DNA of 64,000 bases, taken from the NCBI GenBank assembly GCA_016858145.1, contig JAEHOE010000067.1:496001-560000 (forward strand). Reading direction: 5' to 3'. Below are positions 9,453 through 19,635 of this stretch, one piece after another. Numbering within the stretch: the first letter of the stretch is position 1; every line of letters starts with the position of its first letter. Below the pieces are notes generated by a model, which did no database searches, was not told the origin of the DNA, and saw nothing but the letters and a program-made list of their open reading frames with translations. A program made the position numbers and the translations under genes. This stretch comes from Edaphochlamys debaryana (Eukaryota > Chlorophyta > Chlorophyceae > Chlamydomonadales).

Positions 9453-12400
9453 CTAGCTCTCCGCCGCGGCTGCCCCCGCCCGGCACTCCCGCTTGTGGCC
9501 TGCCTCCCAGTGCGCCGCCTGGCACTCGCGGCAGCAGTAGCGAGCGGCATCGCAACCCCCACACTGTTGGACAGACAGAGCCTCCTCGCTAAGCCCCGCC
9601 AGGTTGGTGCAGGCGGGGTTGGAGCAGCCCGGCAGCGACCGCCGGGCCTCGCTGGGAGGAGGCATGAGAGACGCAGTGTTGCGAATGAACTTGGCAAAGC
9701 CGCTGAGCTCAACCGAAGGCCCCCCGGAGGCCCCACCCCCACAGCCCACGGCAGCCTCGATCAGTGCCAGGAGGGCCGGCTCGCTCAGCGCCCCGCCCGG
9801 GCCGAGCACCCTGCGGAGGGCGCTGAGGCTGGGGCCGCCGAGCGCTCCCCCGACCGCCTCCCTACCCTGCTCCTCCGTTCCCGCTGCCGCCACCATCGCC
9901 TGAAGCCGGGATGGGGCCCGGACAGCCAGGGCCAACAGGGCGCCTGGCAGAGGAGTGCGGCACGCCTCAGCCGTCTCCGCCAGTCGCAGACCCACACGCA
10001 GGGCCCAGGCCGGGTCCAGCTCGGTCCACAGGAAGGCGCTCCACTCGCGTTCCGAGGCCGACGGAGCCGAGGGGTCGGAAGCGCTGGAGGAAGAGGCTTT
10101 GGAGTCCGCGGCATCCGCAGCGGCGGCCGCCACTGACCCCACGGCCGCCGACCCCGCCCGCCGCCCCTCCGCCGCGACCAGCAGCGGCGGCAGCCAGTCC
10201 AGGAGCAGAGCCACCACATCCCCCAGCGCCCCGCCATCGCCCTCCAGCTCCAGCGCCCCACCGCCGTCCAGGCGGCGGAGGACACCCGGAGCCAGGGCCC
10301 GGCCCAGCGCCGCCGCAGCGGGCAGCGCCGTCAGGGCGACGTGGGCGGCGGCGTGAGGCCAGCCGGGTTTATCCTTGGAGGCTATGTGGTCAGGCTGAGG
10401 CGCTTGGCCCTCTGAAGCCGGCGACAGGGCTGGGTGTTCGTAGGATGGGCCCTCCAGGCTCAGGGCCAGGGCCCCCGTCAGGGCTGCGATGCCCCGCCGT
10501 CTGCCCTTCGCGTCCGCGCTTGCGGGCGGCGTGCGTGCGGCCCTCAGCAACTTGGCCAGAGTTCCAGCAAACGACGACACGTCGCCAGGGCGGCTGTAGG
10601 ACCCCATTCGCGACCACAGCAAAGCAGAGCCGGGCAGGGTCCCAGCGCTCTGCAGACCGCTGCGGTAGGGCGCGGAAACGACAAAGTGGAAGCCATAGAG
10701 CACGGCAAAGCCGAAGGCTTGTACTGTTGTTCTTGTTGGGCCAAGACATACCGGTAACCCGCTTCAAAGCCTGCCGCACCTGCAAGTAAGGGAATTCCGT
10801 ATGTACGACTCCAGGACGGGCATGTACTTGTGGGCACCCGAGTAGAAAGCTCCGATGGCGGTCGAGGGCCATGCATCTGGGGCGTTCGTGGGACAACGCA
10901 GCGCCCAGCACCGGTGTCAGTCGCGGAAGGGCTTTCTCCGGGTTCAAAGCCCACGCTTTCAAAGCACAACCAAGTTAGCGCCGGTGTGGTTGAGCGGGAG
11001 GTGTTAGGCGCACTCCACATATGTGCCATCCGTCAAGGCCCGAGCCCAGGTCAGCACAGCCCTTCCTACGCTTTGCAACCCGGCGGGAAGCAGAGGGGCA
11101 CACACGCACGCCAAGACACTCACCGTTATGGCAAACCGCGCGTGATATCTTGATGGCCAGAAGCCCGCAGGCGTCTCGCACGCGCATGAAGGGCGCAGCC
11201 GTCCCATTGGCCTCCACTCGCCACAGCCCCGCCCACGCTATCGTGGCCTGCCACCAAGCGCCCAACCGCCGCTTGAGCCACGGCGCGATGCCTGGGCAGC
11301 CTCCGTCGCACATGTGCCTCGCGAGGTCTAGAGCCCTGCGAGCGAGCCCCAGGCCCCGCCAGGCCAGCACAATTGCTTTCTCGGGAACTAGCCGCCCCGC
11401 CGCCTCCGCGCCCTGCAGCTGCAGCGGCAGCGAGCCTGGGTCGGTCCACGCAGCCGTGTCGTGGGCTGCGATAAGCGCCTGAACGGCAGCCTCAGTCGTC
11501 TCTGCCGTGGCGCACGACGTAGCGATCAGCGACAGGGTGCAGCCCCGGAGGGCGCAGGCCGCCGCCCGGGCGAGGCGCATGCCCAGCTGGAAAGCGGCGG
11601 AGCAGTCCAGCAGAGGCTCCCGCCGCCGCAGCGCTGCGAGCATGCCCGCGCATTGCTCCTCAGCCCCTGCGGCTTCCAAGTCCTCCGGGGCACCCAGCAC
11701 TGCGCCCGCCCCGGCCTCCGCAGCGGCGGCCCTGCGCTCCCGCACCGCGGCCTGAAGCTGTCCCAGCCGGCACTCCATGACACCGCGGGCTAAGCTCCAG
11801 GGGTTGGTCGGCACCCCAGCTGCAGGCCACTGCACGTCAGGGCAGCACGTGAAGCCGCCCGTTGCTGTAGACGCCGCATTGGAAAGGGCTTGCGACCACA
11901 GGCCCAGGGCAGGGACCGCAACCGATACATCCAGGGTCTCCCGATGCCGCAGCACATAGCCTTGCGAGCCCGCTAATGGGATGGCCGGCCGGGCCCTGGG
12001 CTGAGGGGCAGAGCTGCTGCTCGAGGGCCCGGCCGCAGACCCATCCGCCGGGGCCGTGGGCAGGCCGTAGGTGGGGCCTCCGTCCAGCTCCGCAGCGAGG
12101 GCCACCAGGTGCGAGGTGAGAAGGTAAGCCAGGGAGGGGCAGGCGCCAGACGTGAAGCTGCGAACCAGAGGGCTTGTGTCGCCATAATCCAAAAGGGTCC
12201 AGAGGCTGCAACCGAGGCGCCTCTGCGCCTTGGCCGCACCGTCCTCGCCTTCCTCCCAGCTCGCCAGCGCCAGTGCTAGACGCGCCCAGTGCTCCAGCAG
12301 ACCGCTGGCTGCGAGCTCCTCGTGAAGGGCGCTGGCCAGGCCATTATAGTCGTCGTCGCTGAGGTAATCACTACCCAATGCGTCATGGAAGAGTAGAAGC

Positions 12401-12972
12401 ACGCAGCACGCATCTTTGAGCAAGCTGAGGAACGCCTGCACGGCCCGGCTCGAGGGCCGGGGCTGGGGCTGTCCTGCCCCGCCGGCGGGCAGCAGCGGGG
12501 ATGCGGCCGCGGCGAGCAGGGGGCAGAAGGAGCGGAGCACATGGGTTTTAATCAGGGCCGTGCACACCTGCAGCGGAGCGCGAGGGCTCAGCACGTGGTC
12601 CGCGGCATCGCGGCACACTTTGATGATGGCGTTCAGGAGCTTGCTGTGAAGGGAAGCGTAGGCCGCCCGCTGAGCATCGCTGATGCCGGGGGAGTTGGGG
12701 GCGGCACGCCGCAGCGCCAGCCCAAACATCACAACCACGCCCGTGACGCCCTCGTCGCCGACCCATCGGAGAGCTTGGGTTCCAAGCCTATCAAGCGCCT
12801 CGCTGGCCGCTGTAATCTCCGTCGGGGACCAAGCGCATGCCTCCTTGCCGCTGGCCATCCGTAGCGCCTGCACGCCCATAAGCTTGAGCGTGCTAGTCGC
12901 TCTCTCCTCGGGGCTGCGGACACGAGCGGCAGCCCCGGAAGGGGTCGCTCGGGCTGCACCACGCGGCGGCAT
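9453..12972 (-). CDS. MYND zinc-finger protein, copy B
   Basis: Three exons: 12972-11124, 10876-10780 and 10659-9453. Donors are GGTGAGT and AG|GTGCGG; acceptors are CCCCAG and CCGCAG. The phases join cleanly to give about 1,050 residues. The start is the MPPRGAARA methionine, which all three copies share. Most of the protein is Ala/Leu-rich and probably helical, with no domain I can name. The last 50 residues form a MYND finger (CSNPAC, CGGCDAARYCCREC, HWEAGHKREC). MYND fingers bind short proline-containing peptides and are common in expanded families of chlamydomonad algae; the partner here is unknown. Exon 2 is only 97 bp and encodes the conserved KYMPVLESYIRN core. No SET domain is seen, so it is not a SMYD methyltransferase. 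Confidence 0.85.
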
Positions 12973-13017
12973 CTCGACGAGCCTCACAAGCCCGCTGTGC
13001 CTCGGACGACCGTGCAA

Positions 13018-13319
13018 GCAAGATATTGAGCGGAATGTGCTGTGTGCAGACGAAGAGTGGGCTGCCTAGGCCCCTCCTGGGGTCATTTTGAGGAGCTACG
13101 CAAGCCCCCTCCTTGGAAGCGTAGAGAATGCAGAGTTTGTACTACATGTGAGAGAGCGTGCTGTCCTAGGTGCCTTGGGGCCGGGCCGTCGCGGACTGTC
13201 GCGGACTGCTGCTCCGGGGAGCTCTAAAGTTGACTACGAGCGATTATGGCGTTTGAAGGAATGCGCTTCTGGCTTTCTCTAATGGCTTATTTCCCCCTCG
13301 TTTCCCCCTTGCTTCCCCC
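13018..13319. other. Spacer upstream of copy B
   Basis: Probable promoter region of copy B. It is more diverged from the copy A and C spacers than those are from each other. No ORF or RNA gene is supported. Confidence 0.4.
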
Positions 13320-13329
13320 TCATCGCCGG

Positions 13330-13530
13330 TTCACGGCACACGCACCTCTCCCGGCCGTGCCCTTGCCTCCGCCCCCCCCGCCACCACCACCGCCTCGTGC
13401 TGCGTCCGCCACTCCTCTGCAACCGCCTCCCACGCCTCCACAAGCGCTTCTACCCTTAGCCCTTTCGCCCACACCAGCAAGAACCACAGCTGCCGCTCCG
13501 CTGCGGCCAGCCGGGCGGTCGGCCTGATTC
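13330..13530 (-). pseudogene. Decayed 3' end of the ZNHIT2-like gene (copy B side)
   Basis: The DNA here aligns with the end of the ZNHIT2-like gene (19640-19840): both carry CTCTCCCGGCCGTGCCCTTG, then CTGCGTCCGCCACTCCTC and CACACCAG.AAGAACCACAG. Small indels have destroyed the reading frame. It is older or less constrained than the equivalent fragment at 7827-8140. No complete domain remains. Confidence 0.75.
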
Positions 13531-13582
13531 ACGCTCCGCTCGCTTAGGCTCGCTGCCCCTGCCCGCCCCCGCCCGCCCGCTC

Positions 13583-13841
13583 TGTAACGGGGTCCTGGAG
13601 GACTCTGGATTAGCCTCCTAGGATGCCAATCCAGAGTCCTCCAGGACTCCTAGGATGCCAATCCAGAGTCCCGAGAGAGAGCTCCGCAAGTCAAGGGTTG
13701 AAGCGGCAAGAGCCAGCCACACGTGGAACCGCTTTCGGGACGTTCGCTTCCGAGGGGGGGGAGTGTAACGGGGTCCTGGAGGACTCTAAATTGGCATCCT
13801 AGGAGGCTTTTGAGAAGGTAGCAACTCCGTTGTATGTTACA
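13583..13841 (+). mobile_element. Miniature LTR-retrotransposon remnant with 5-bp target duplication
   Basis: The block begins and ends like an LTR element: TGTAACGGGGTCCTGGAGG at 13583 and again at 13764, with the second copy ending GTTACA at 13841. A purine tract (GAGGGGGGGGAG) lies directly before the second copy, as a polypurine tract does before a 3' LTR. The block is flanked by the 5-bp direct repeat CGCTC (13578-13582 and 13842-13846). The 5' LTR copy is rearranged: after about 45 bp it carries nested inverted and direct pieces of the same sequence. There is no coding capacity. Confidence 0.65.
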
Positions 13842-13846
13842 CGCTC

Positions 13847-15833
13847 CCCGCCAGCAGCTGTGTACGTCGGCGGCGCCCACGGACGCTTCCGCCCAGCCCC
13901 TCAACCCTTCCCCTCCCCGTCGTCCTCGACGACATCATCAGCGCCCCCGCCACCAGAGCTTGCGCCTGCTGCTGAGGGGGACCCTGCTGCTTTGCCCTTG
14001 GTAGGGGCTGGGGGCCGTGGGGGGGGGCCATATACATGCAGCTCCCAACGACGTCGCTGCTTACCCCATCAGAGTACCGTACCGGTTCAGCACTCGCAAG
14101 CCTGATTGCAGCGCATGAGAGTGCTCGCCTTCCTCAGCCCTGTGCAGCAGTCTCCGCCAGTGGTATCGGCGGGGCCAAGCTTGAACGGAACGGCTTGAAC
14201 GGAGGGGACCCCCAGCGGGGGCGCTTCGCGCTACGTTGATGTCTTCAACCCCCAGCAGGGCTGTTAGCCTGTTACGTGTGTCACGGCAAGCAGGCATGCC
14301 CACGCCCGGCGACCTCAACACATGGCATATGGCTCAGTTGCAGCGAGACTCCGATGTGGGTCGGGATGCCTTCATGGTCATGTGCCGTTCCTCACGCGCT
14401 CACGGCGGCACCCCTGCACCTTGCGGCCCCTGGGCTGCTGGGGCCTTGCCATGTTGTTCATCGTCAAACCCCGGCACCCCTGCACAGGCCTACTCGAACT
14501 TAAGCCCAGTCTAGCCTGTGCGCCAGCAGGGCCTGCTGTAGGCACGCTATCCTCTTAAGGCAACCTCCTAAGGCAGCTCCAACGCAAAGCTCGGCTGTGT
14601 ACCAATCACGTCAGTCATTGTGCCTATCTAGCCACTCAGCCCGCAGACCCCGGCGACAACTTCCCGCATGTTCCCGCATGCCTCCCGTTCGCCATCTACC
14701 CCACTCCCAAGCCAAGATCCGCCGCCGGCCAAACCAACGCCTTGACGCGGCCACCGGTGGCCAACCGCCAGCTGAGTCTTGCAACCACACCTGCAGATCA
14801 ACTGAAGTATGGACAAAGCCCAACCTACCTACCCGGATTGCCCTTACGGCATGAACAACATCCGCTTACCACCTACGCACGCTCTGTCACACAGCTCCCC
14901 AGTCACCGTCCTGCAGGACCTAACAGCCGGCTGCCTGGAAGGACCAACAGGCACATGGTAGGAAAGGCGCGCACCTGCGCCGCTGCGTACCCCTGCTTGC
15001 TTGGGCTTACTCTGAAGAGCTACCGGCCTCTCCAGCCATACTTCCTGATGACTAAGAAGCATTGCCCGTCCAACTTAGCCCCGCTTGTACTTGCCCCATC
15101 TGCATACCCACAGAGCGACCTCCACCACGATACAAGGCCAGCATTCCGCTGACAACGCCTGCCGCCAGAATAACGCCAAGACCAGAAGCGTAAGCGAGGA
15201 AGCTGACCTCAGCCTGGTGCTGCGGTACATTCATCCTGCTAGGGTGCGACAGGTAGGGCTTGCTTCTAGCGCCCGCACCCATACCCTGCCCGCGCCTGTA
15301 CCCACTACCTAGCCCGGGGAGGCGGGGACCATTATCCAGAAGCATGTTCCCTGCCCGCCTGCACCCCGCCGAGCGAGGGACCGACTGCATCCAGTACAGA
15401 TCAAAGCACGCCAGCCTGCCGCGCGTACACCGCTTTGCAGCGGCGCACACTCATCCCCAGTCCGTTCTAAAGGGACGCCCTCCGCCCTGTTGCCCAGCCG
15501 AGAGCACTGCGCCGGCATCACCCTGCCATGCTCTTTATGAGGGGACATGCCCTCGCACATCCACCCAACTCCACCATCCTGCCTGTGCCGCATCACGGCT
15601 GCAAATACGGTGATGATGACACGCCAGGCGCTTTGCTCAGAACATCCTGCACGTAATGATACACGCCTTCTGTCGAAGGTAAACCTGCCCTAAGAATTGC
15701 GTACGAAAGGGCAGCCCGGCACACAGCCTCGGCGCACAATGGCTCCACCCTTGCTTAACTAAGCGTCATCCTGCCGTTCGAACCAGTTCGGACCGAACCT
15801 ATGCATCAATTGCCCACGCGACTACTCATGCAC
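13847..15833. other. Intergenic spacer between copies B and C
   Basis: No gene is supported. The right part (from about 14330) is homologous to the A-B spacer. At 14230-14253 lies one copy of a dispersed motif (TTGATGTCTTC, AACCCC) that also occurs near 45497 and 46540. Open frames here are short and unconserved. Confidence 0.5.
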
Positions 15834-18800
15834 CTAGTGCTCCGCCGCCGCTGCCGTGCGGCACTCCCGCTTGTGGCCTGCCTCCCAGTGCGCCGCCTGG
15901 CACTCGCGGCAGCAGTAGCGAGCGGCTTCGCAGCCCCCGCACCGCTTCACGCGCAAAGATGCCTCGCTGGGCCCCGCCAGGTTGGCGCAGGCCGTGTTGG
16001 AGCAGCCCGGCAGAGACCGCCGGGCCTCGCTGGGAGGAGGCATGAGAGACACAGTGCTGCGAATGAACCTGGCAAAGCCGCTGAGCTCACCCGAAGGCCG
16101 CTCGGGGGCCCCACCCCCACAGCCCACGACCGCCTCGATCAGTGCCAGCAGGTCCGGCTCGCTCAGCGCCCCGCCCGGGCCGAGCGCCCCGCGGAGGGCG
16201 CTGAGGCTGGGGCCGCCGAGCCCTGCCCCGGCCGCCTCCCCGCCCTGCGCCCCCTCCTCGCCCGCTGCTGCCACCATCGCCTGCAGCCGGGAAGGAGCCC
16301 GGACAGCCAGGGCCCACAGGGCGTTTTGCAGCGGGGTGCGGCACGCCTCAGCCGTCTCAGCCAGTCGCAGACCCACACGCAGGGCCCAGGCCGGGTCCAG
16401 CTCGGTCCACAGGAAGGCGCTCCACTCGCGTTCCGAGGCCGTGGGAGCCGTGAGGTCGAAAGCGCTGGAGGAGGCCGCGGAGGAGGCTGCAGTGCAGGGT
16501 TCTGCCTCTGGGGAGCCTGCAGGCGCGGCCACCACTGCCCTCGCCACCTCCATTGCGGCCGCTGAGGAGCCACCTCCCTCAGCCGCGGTTCCCAAGTCGG
16601 AGACTTGTGCGGGGCCGGCGCCTGCGCTGCCCATGACCCCCGCCTCCGCCCGCCGCCCCTCCGCCGCGACCAGCAGCGGCAGCAGCCAGTCCAGGAGCAG
16701 AGCCACCACATCCCCCAGCGCCCCGCCATCGCCCTGCAGCTCCAGCGCCCCACCGCCGTCCAGGCGGCGGAGGACACCCGGAGCCAGGGCCCGGCCCAGC
16801 GCCGCCGCAGCGGGCAGCGCCGTCAGCGCAACGTGGGCGGCGGAGAGAGCCCAGCCGAACTCAGCCGCGGCGGTGTCAGACGTTGAGGGCGCTTGGTTTC
16901 CCGAGTCCCAAGAGAGCAGGGCTGGGTGCTGGTAGGATGGTTCCTGGATGCTCAGAGCCAGGGCCCCCGCCAGGGCTGCACTACCCCGCCACCGGCCGTT
17001 CGGGTCGGCGGTTGCGGGCGGCGCGCGGGGGGTCCGCAGCAGCTTGGCCACAGTAACCGCAAAGGACGCCACGTGTAAAGGGTGGCTGCTGCGTGCCAGT
17101 CGGCCCCACACGGCAGCAGAGCAGCGGAGGGTCCCGGCGCTCTGCAGACCGCTGTGGTGGGGGCGGGCAAGGCAGGACAAGCAAGTTAGGCTTCTATTAC
17201 TGCAGCTGAGAAGGAGGCCGCAGCTCTGTTGTGAGTAGGGAACCCCAGCACCAGGGCACAAAGCAACACTTCTTTGGCCTCACCTGTATCCAAGCGGGTC
17301 CCGTAAGTACGACTCCAAGACAGGGAGGTACTCATGACGAGTTGTGAAGCAGACCGCCCGGGCGTCAGCTGGCCACGCACCTGGGGAGACAGGGGGAACG
17401 ACACTTAGCACCAGGTCTTAAGGCAGTTTCACCATCCGTCAACAAGGCAGCACAACGGAGGCACTCACCGCGAGGGCACACCGCAGTTGACTCATCAATG
17501 TTCAGAAGCCCGCAGGCGCCCCCTAGGATCATGAAGGGCACAGTCGTGCCGTCTTCCTCCCGCCTCCACAGCCCTGCCCACGCCACGGCAGCGTTCCACC
17601 ATGCGAGCAGCCGGGGGATTAGCCAGGGAGACATGCCCCGGTAGCCACCATCATATGTTTGTCGTGCAAGGTCCAGAGCCTTGCGAGCTAGCCCAAGGCC
17701 CCGCAAGGCCAGCACACTCGCGTCGTCGGGACCTAGCCGCCCCGCCGCCTCCGCGCCCTGCAGCTGCAGCGGCAGCGAGCCTGGGTCGGTCCACGCAGCT
17801 GTGTCGTGGGCTGCGATAAGCGCCTCAACGGCAGCCTCAGTCGACCAGGCGCCACACGACGTAGCGACCAGCGACAGGGTGCAGCTCCGGAGGGCGCAGG
17901 CCGCCGCCCGGGCGAGGCGCATGCCCAGCTGGAAAGCGGCGGAGCAGTCCAGCAGAGGTTCCCGCCGCCGCAGCGCTGCGAGCAGGCTGGTGCATTCCTC
18001 CGTAGCCCGTGGGGCTTCCACGTCTATGTAGAGGTGCGCACCCTGCGCGGCAAGCGCTGCCCTCACTGCCCCCTCGGCCGCCTGCCCGGCGGCCCTAAGT
18101 TGCTGCGATGCTGCCAGCAGCGGCCTCAGCCGGCCGCCAAGCACACAACTAGCGAAGCGCCAGTGGCTGGTAGGCACCCCGGCTGCAGGCAACTGCGCGT
18201 CGAGGCGGCATTTGAAGCCGGCCGTAGCCGTTGCTGACACAAAATTCAAGGCATACGTCCACAGGATTAGGGCAGGGACCGCCAGCTGCAAGCCAAGGGG
18301 CTGCCGCGGCCGAAGTACATAGCCACGCAAGTCCACCAAGGGGATGGGCGACCGGGCCTTGGGCGGAGGGCCGGTGCTGCTGCTGGAGGGCCCGGCCCCG
18401 GACCCATCCGCCGGGGCCGTGGGCAGGCCGTAGGTGGGGCCTCCGTCCAGCTCCGCAGCGAGGGCCACCAGGTGCGAGGTGAGAAGGTAAGCCAGGGAGG
18501 GGCAGGCGCCGGACGCTAGGGCGCGGACCAGCGGGCTGGCATCTCCATAACACAGGAGGGTCGAGAGGCTTGATCCGAGGCGGCCCTGCGTCTTCGCCCC
18601 ACCGTCCTCGCCGCCCTCGCAGCTTGCCAGCGCCAGCGCTAGCCGCGCCCAGTGCTCCAGCAGACCGCTGGCTGCGAGCTCCTCGTAAAGAGCGTTGGCC
18701 AGGCCCTTCCGGTCGTCCTGGCCAAGCGTGGGCAGGAAAGTGCAGAAGAGGCCAAGCACGGTGTGCGAATCCACCAGTAAGCTGAGGGAAGCTTGGATGA

Positions 18801-19329
18801 CACGGCTCGAGGGCCGGGCCTGGGGATGCCCGGCCCCGCCGGAGGGCAGCAGCGGGGATGCGGCCGCGGCCAGCAGGGGGCAGAAGGAGCGGAGCGCGTG
18901 GGTCTTGATCAGGGCCGTGCACACCTCCAGCGGAGCGCGAGGGCTCAGCACGTGGTTCGCGGCATCGCGGCACACTTTGATGATGGCGTTCAGGAGCTTG
19001 CTGTGAAGGGAAGCGTAGGCTGTCCGCTGAGCATCGCTGATGCCGGGGGAGTTGGGGGCAGCACGCCGCAGCGCCAGCCCAAACATCACGACCAGGCCCG
19101 CGAGGCCCTCGTCGCCGACCAATCGGAGAGCTTGGGTTCCAAGCCTGTCAAGCGCCTCGCTGGCCGCTGTAATCTCTGTCGGGGACCAAGCGCAAGCCTC
19201 CTTGCCGCTCGCCATCCGCAACGCCTGCATGCCCATAAGTTTGAGCGTGCTAGTCGCTCTCTCCTCGGGGCTGCGGACACGAGCGGCAGCCGCGAAAGGG
19301 GCCGCTCGGGCTGCACCACGCGGCGGCAT
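15834..19329 (-). CDS. MYND zinc-finger protein, copy C
   Basis: Three exons: 19329-17469, 17380-17284 and 17151-15834. Donors are GGTGAGT and CAG|GTGAGG; acceptors are CCCCAG and CACAG. The phases join to about 1,091 residues. The exon layout equals copy B, and the C-terminal MYND finger is intact (CSNTAC, CGGC, CCREC, GHKREC). C differs sharply from B in two patches (around 18,720-18,790, where B has an acidic SDDDYNG segment, and around 18,030-18,180) but is nearly identical elsewhere, a mosaic that suggests gene conversion among the copies. Copy C sits 306 bp downstream of the complete ZNHIT2-like gene on the same strand, so it may mark the ancestral arrangement from which A and B were copied. 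Function is unknown beyond probable protein-protein contact through the finger. Confidence 0.85.
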
Positions 19330-19635
19330 CTCGACGAGCTACACAAGCCCGCTGTGCCTCGGACGACCGTGCAAGCAAAGACTTCGCGCAATGTGCGGTT
19401 TAAAGCCAAGAGTGGGCTACCTAGACCCCTCCTAAGCCAAAGCCCGTGGCCTTCGCGGACTGTCGCTACCCTGCTGCGGCTGTTGCGAGGAGAGCTGTGG
19501 AGTTGCTTGCGCGAGCGACTGCCAAAGCAGTAGTATGTCTGCACGGGAAATACTGTTTGCCGCAATGCACTTAGTTATCGCGTGGTGCCTTCACTCCTGA
19601 CGCGACGGACGTCCGAGAACCCCGTCATCGCCGGT
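19330..19635. promoter_or_regulatory. Short spacer between the ZNHIT2-like gene and copy C
   Basis: Only 306 bp separate the stop codon of the ZNHIT2-like gene from the start codon of MYND copy C on the same strand. The spacer must hold the 3' UTR and poly(A) site of the first and the promoter of the second. No further signal could be fixed. Confidence 0.4.
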
